From Fasciolopsis buskii (lineage: Eukaryota > Platyhelminthes > Trematoda > Plagiorchiida > Fasciolidae), in contig LUCM01008940.1 in the NCBI GenBank assembly GCA_008360955.1, forward strand, positions 269,366 through 333,365: DNA of 64,000 bases, written 5' to 3'. The position numbers and the translations under genes are program-made. Within the stretch, counting starts at the first letter, position 1. Each line of letters begins with the position of its first letter. Positions 61,007 through 64,000 of this stretch are shown piece after piece. Under the pieces are notes generated by a model. That model was not told where the DNA came from, made no database searches, and was given only the letters and a program-made list of their open reading frames with translations.

Positions 61007-61925
61007 TTTGCATGCTCATCGTCTACTCTTCCACGGACTCTGCTCCCATGCATGCGTTGGTTGTCAAGGCAGGCAGAGAACGTGAATGAGCAGTTCAGCT
61101 GTGCACGTCCGGAGCTTCTCGGATCGTGCTTCTACCCTACAACGTCATCGGTCGGGCGGAAAAAATCGGGCGCGGCTGGTCGTAGCCAAAACTACAGACG
61201 GGCGACCAGTTTATCCTGAACGCGTCCGCAGGAGTATCGGTGAATCCAATGCCGGAGATTTATGACTAACATCTCAGCATAATGAAAGTGAGTGGTTGTC
61301 ATTGGCCCTCCCCTTCTTCCTCATTGCTCTCGTCCATCCAAAAGTGCGACAGCAAGTTCCTGTCTCGGATGCAAATTAGCGCGTCCGGGACGCAGTACTC
61401 GATGTGCATGTGTGCGTATGTATGTGTGCATGAACACATGAACGAGAGATGCGCAGACTGGGTGGGGTCTAATCACGTGAATCTCGGACTCGTGCACAGC
61501 TGAGTGCCACACTAAAATGCCAAATGGCCAAACCGATGACAACTTGAGGGCCGCACATTTCTGAAGAATATGGGTAGTTCAGTCAGTGGTTAAAAGCACG
61601 AGCGCATGAAAATCAGAAGTCTTACAACTTGTTAATGTTTAGAAATCCATTTTTGTATTCTTAAAAGCAGTATCTTTAAGAATGAAGTTTGAAGCAATCT
61701 GTGATGCTGACTGTGAAAAGCCTATTTTCATATTATCCTATCTGTTAAACCTTCATTTGCAACCACTGAAACAACAAACATAGTCAGCTCGTCTAAACTC
61801 ATTTATTGATTGCATTCACTTTTCCCGGCATCGTGAACGATTGAGTTTATGCGTGCACATCGCATTTTATGGAAAACGGATGAACAACAGCAAGCGCACT
61901 GGTGAGTTGGCGACGCCCGCCCAAC
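61007..61925. other. Palindrome spacer, G+C-rich in its first half
   Basis: The 919 bp between the arms are single-copy in this window. The first half (about 61020-61400) is roughly 55-58% G+C with frequent CpG, against about 40% in the arms. The second half returns to about 42%. A plus frame at 60953-61219 crosses the arm/spacer junction and is not credible as a gene. A TG/CATG tract lies at 61403-61440. Confidence 0.7.
61403..61440. repeat. TG/CATG-rich simple tract in the palindrome spacer
   Basis: Alternating purine-pyrimidine run (tgtgcatgtgtgcgtatgta and on), ending in tgaacacatgaacg, a small inverted word. It resembles the tracts at 14971 and 15514 and lies close to the exact centre of the palindrome (61466). 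Confidence 0.7.
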
Positions 61926-64000
61926 CACATCCATGCACGCACAGAACACACGAAGAAAGTAATAAACTGAATTGCTCACGGTTAACTTAAAGATTTTTTA
62001 TTACGATCGAAATTTTTCTCGGACAGTTCTGATTCAACTGTTCCAAAATGATAACCTGAAAGCAGGGACAGAAAGAGGATGGCCATTTTTGTTGGATTCG
62101 TGTTTGGCAGAATTTCTGACTAGTTTGTGCGAGTGTAACCTGAAGCGCGTTATTTTTCTAATTGCATAGATTGATTGAAATCAGACGACAGTAACAGAAT
62201 TTGTAATTGCAACTTAGATGACTTCCGTCTTAGTTTCTAAGCAAGTGCTCAAAACCAGCTGGTAAGCTTAGAATAACTTGCGAAATTAAGTGACTTTGAC
62301 TGGAATAAAAATCAGAAGTTACCTGGGTAAAAGACTGTCAGTTGCAGTCAGAAAACGTGGTCTTTGGACGAAGCATCGATTCGAAAAGAAATTTCATGTG
62401 TTTATGAAGAGGATATTACAGTCGAAAAAACCGAGAACCCCTTAATTCCAGTAGAATCTTTTGACGAGATTTGCCTTTTATCCTGTTCCATTCTAACCGA
62501 AGCAAGTTCTCGTCGAATGACCTTGGATCTATCTTCATTGTTGCTCATCCCGTGTGGCCCGTGTTTATGGCCAGCCGAGTTGCGCGCACAGCAAAGCGGG
62601 TTTAGTGGAAATCTAGGATGCATCCGGAATAACATGTCTTGGCGTTATAAACAGGAAAGTGGGATGTGCAAATAATGCATACCGTAAATTAGTCGAACAA
62701 GGAAACAATGTTAAACCAGATCAAACGGCCATACAAACGTTTGATTTCAAAGCAGGCGGTCCAATACTGTGGATCAGAGTGAGAATGACAACTGGGATCA
62801 TTCTGATAAGATAAATGTACGCCAATTTGCGTACCAGCCCTTATAACGCAAGCACAACAGAGAGGTCGTAATTGGGAGAAGTAATAAGGAGTTGGGGGAT
62901 GAAAATGGGAAACTATTAGGACAACCTGTGCATCTTCACCTGCGTGCAATGGACGATACACTAGCTGGTTTGATCAGCCAATTCCGTAATAAATTGATGT
63001 TATTCGTACATTCGTCAACCTAAAGGCAAGTATCAAACCATGAAGTAAATAAGTTAGTAATGCATGATTATCCGGAAAGTAGATGTATTTAATAGGTTTG
63101 TGTCTTCAAGAATACTCGGCATTAAAAACATGCTTGGAAATATTACGTGATTTAGTGTGAACTGCGAACCAAGCCAGTCACTGGGTAAATACATGTCCCC
63201 GCAACAACTCACCGGAGTGAACCATGGGACCTCTATCTTTTGTTCCAAGCTCAAAATATGCATTCTTCCATGGGGTGGGTTGAAAATTATCTAAATAATT
63301 GTCACTTCTAGTGTTCGTTTGGAAAGCGTGTTACCTGTCAAAATGTAAACGAAAAATTAACATATTCCGAAGGGAGCTTAGAGTTTTAGTTTTGATAAAT
63401 GCTGAGTCCTGTTTCCGCTTGAGTGGATCTCCTCCATAAACATTGTCTTTTAATCGAATTCGCCTACTCGTTTACTCTATGAAATCAGTCTGAATCGCTA
63501 TTGCTGGACTTATATGTAACACCAAGTGTAAAATCGCAGTGGGGCTTAAACCCGTCAGTTTAAGGATATCGTTTTGTATTCAGTTAACGTAGTTTTTTCC
63601 CTTATCAACTTTGGCAAAAAATAGTTCCATTTTGCAATCAGGTTATGTATATGTATATATCACATTCTATCTAGCCAGTGAATATAACGCTGTCCTGTTT
63701 TTCTCTATTGAAAAACCCCCAGCCATTGGGAAAGTCCATCGATAATTCACTGGCGCTTCAGTCCAGTCAGAAAAAACAACTCTCTTCTTTCAAAAAATAG
63801 TCAATATTCGAATTTCCCCTTTTCCTTACTCACCTCAAAATGCAAGCATGCTGTGCTCGTAGCTCCTCAAATGCAGTGTCTTGGACCGAAATGCACGCAC
63901 GATAAAACTATGCAAAATGAACTGAAAAACCCAGCACTTCACACAGAAGGCAGCACGGTTAATTTCCTACAGCGGTAGTCAGGACAGGGTTAAAATTTTA
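61926..64000 (-). repeat. Right arm of the large inverted repeat, cut by the window edge
   Basis: Reverse-complement copy of 58932-61006, with one difference found (63449). The match is still perfect at the last base of the window, so the arm is at least 2,075 bp. Any gene in the left arm is present here in the opposite direction: the candidate exon segments map to 63213-63290 and 62940-63019 on the minus strand. Confidence 0.97.

Noticed and set aside
1..64000. CRISPR arrays, bacterial operons, rRNA genes or an integrated prokaryotic system
   Set aside because: No regularly spaced direct repeats, no co-directional long frames with ribosome-binding sites, and no rRNA-like conserved blocks were seen. 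The window behaves as eukaryotic non-coding DNA with retroelements.

Overview
The window looks like eukaryotic, mostly non-coding DNA. By eye it is about 40-43% G+C. It has no operons, no ribosome-binding-site-led genes and no dense long reading frames. At about 6% stop codons per frame position, chance alone should give open frames of up to about 130-150 codons somewhere in 64 kb, and nearly all frames here fall inside that range. One frame clearly exceeds it: a 215-codon retroelement endonuclease frame near 50.2 kb. The combination of a Penelope-like GIY-YIG endonuclease, an RTE-like LINE relic, scattered short exon-like segments, one possible 36-nt intron and CA/TG-rich tracts fits a metazoan. 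A parasitic flatworm is my best guess, but this is inference and I recognised no host gene by name.

Layout. From 0 to 50 kb there is sparse non-coding sequence with a few splice-flanked open segments, almost all on the + strand (about 10.9, 13.5, 19.3, 24.2, 25.3, 32.0, 34.2, 37.3, 43.4, 45.6, 45.9 and 47.8 kb). It also has CA/TG-rich Z-DNA-prone tracts (2.3, 14.1, 15.0, 15.5 and 28.9 kb), a tRNA-like segment (18.9 kb), a possible Penelope-like UTR scrap (22.0 kb) and a poly-C plus (TC)n tract (45.55 kb). The candidate exons could belong to one or more long-intron genes. Individually none beats chance, so their confidence is low.

From 50.07 to 50.99 kb lies a compact Penelope-like unit. A 126-bp sequence occurs at both ends in inverted orientation (about 93% identical) and encloses an intact GIY-YIG endonuclease frame with no reverse transcriptase. 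From about 53.97 to 55.52 kb lies a decayed RTE-like LINE in the + orientation. Its AP-endonuclease-like and reverse-transcriptase-like stretches are in the right order but broken by stops and frameshifts.

From 58.93 kb to the right edge there is a large palindrome. Two arms of at least 2,075 bp face each other around a 919-bp spacer whose first half is distinctly G+C-rich. I found one mismatch between the arms in the parts compared base by base. The outer arm boundary is beyond the window, so the repeat may be longer. It is the most striking structure here. It may be a real inverted duplication or an assembly/amplification artefact, and the sequence alone does not decide.
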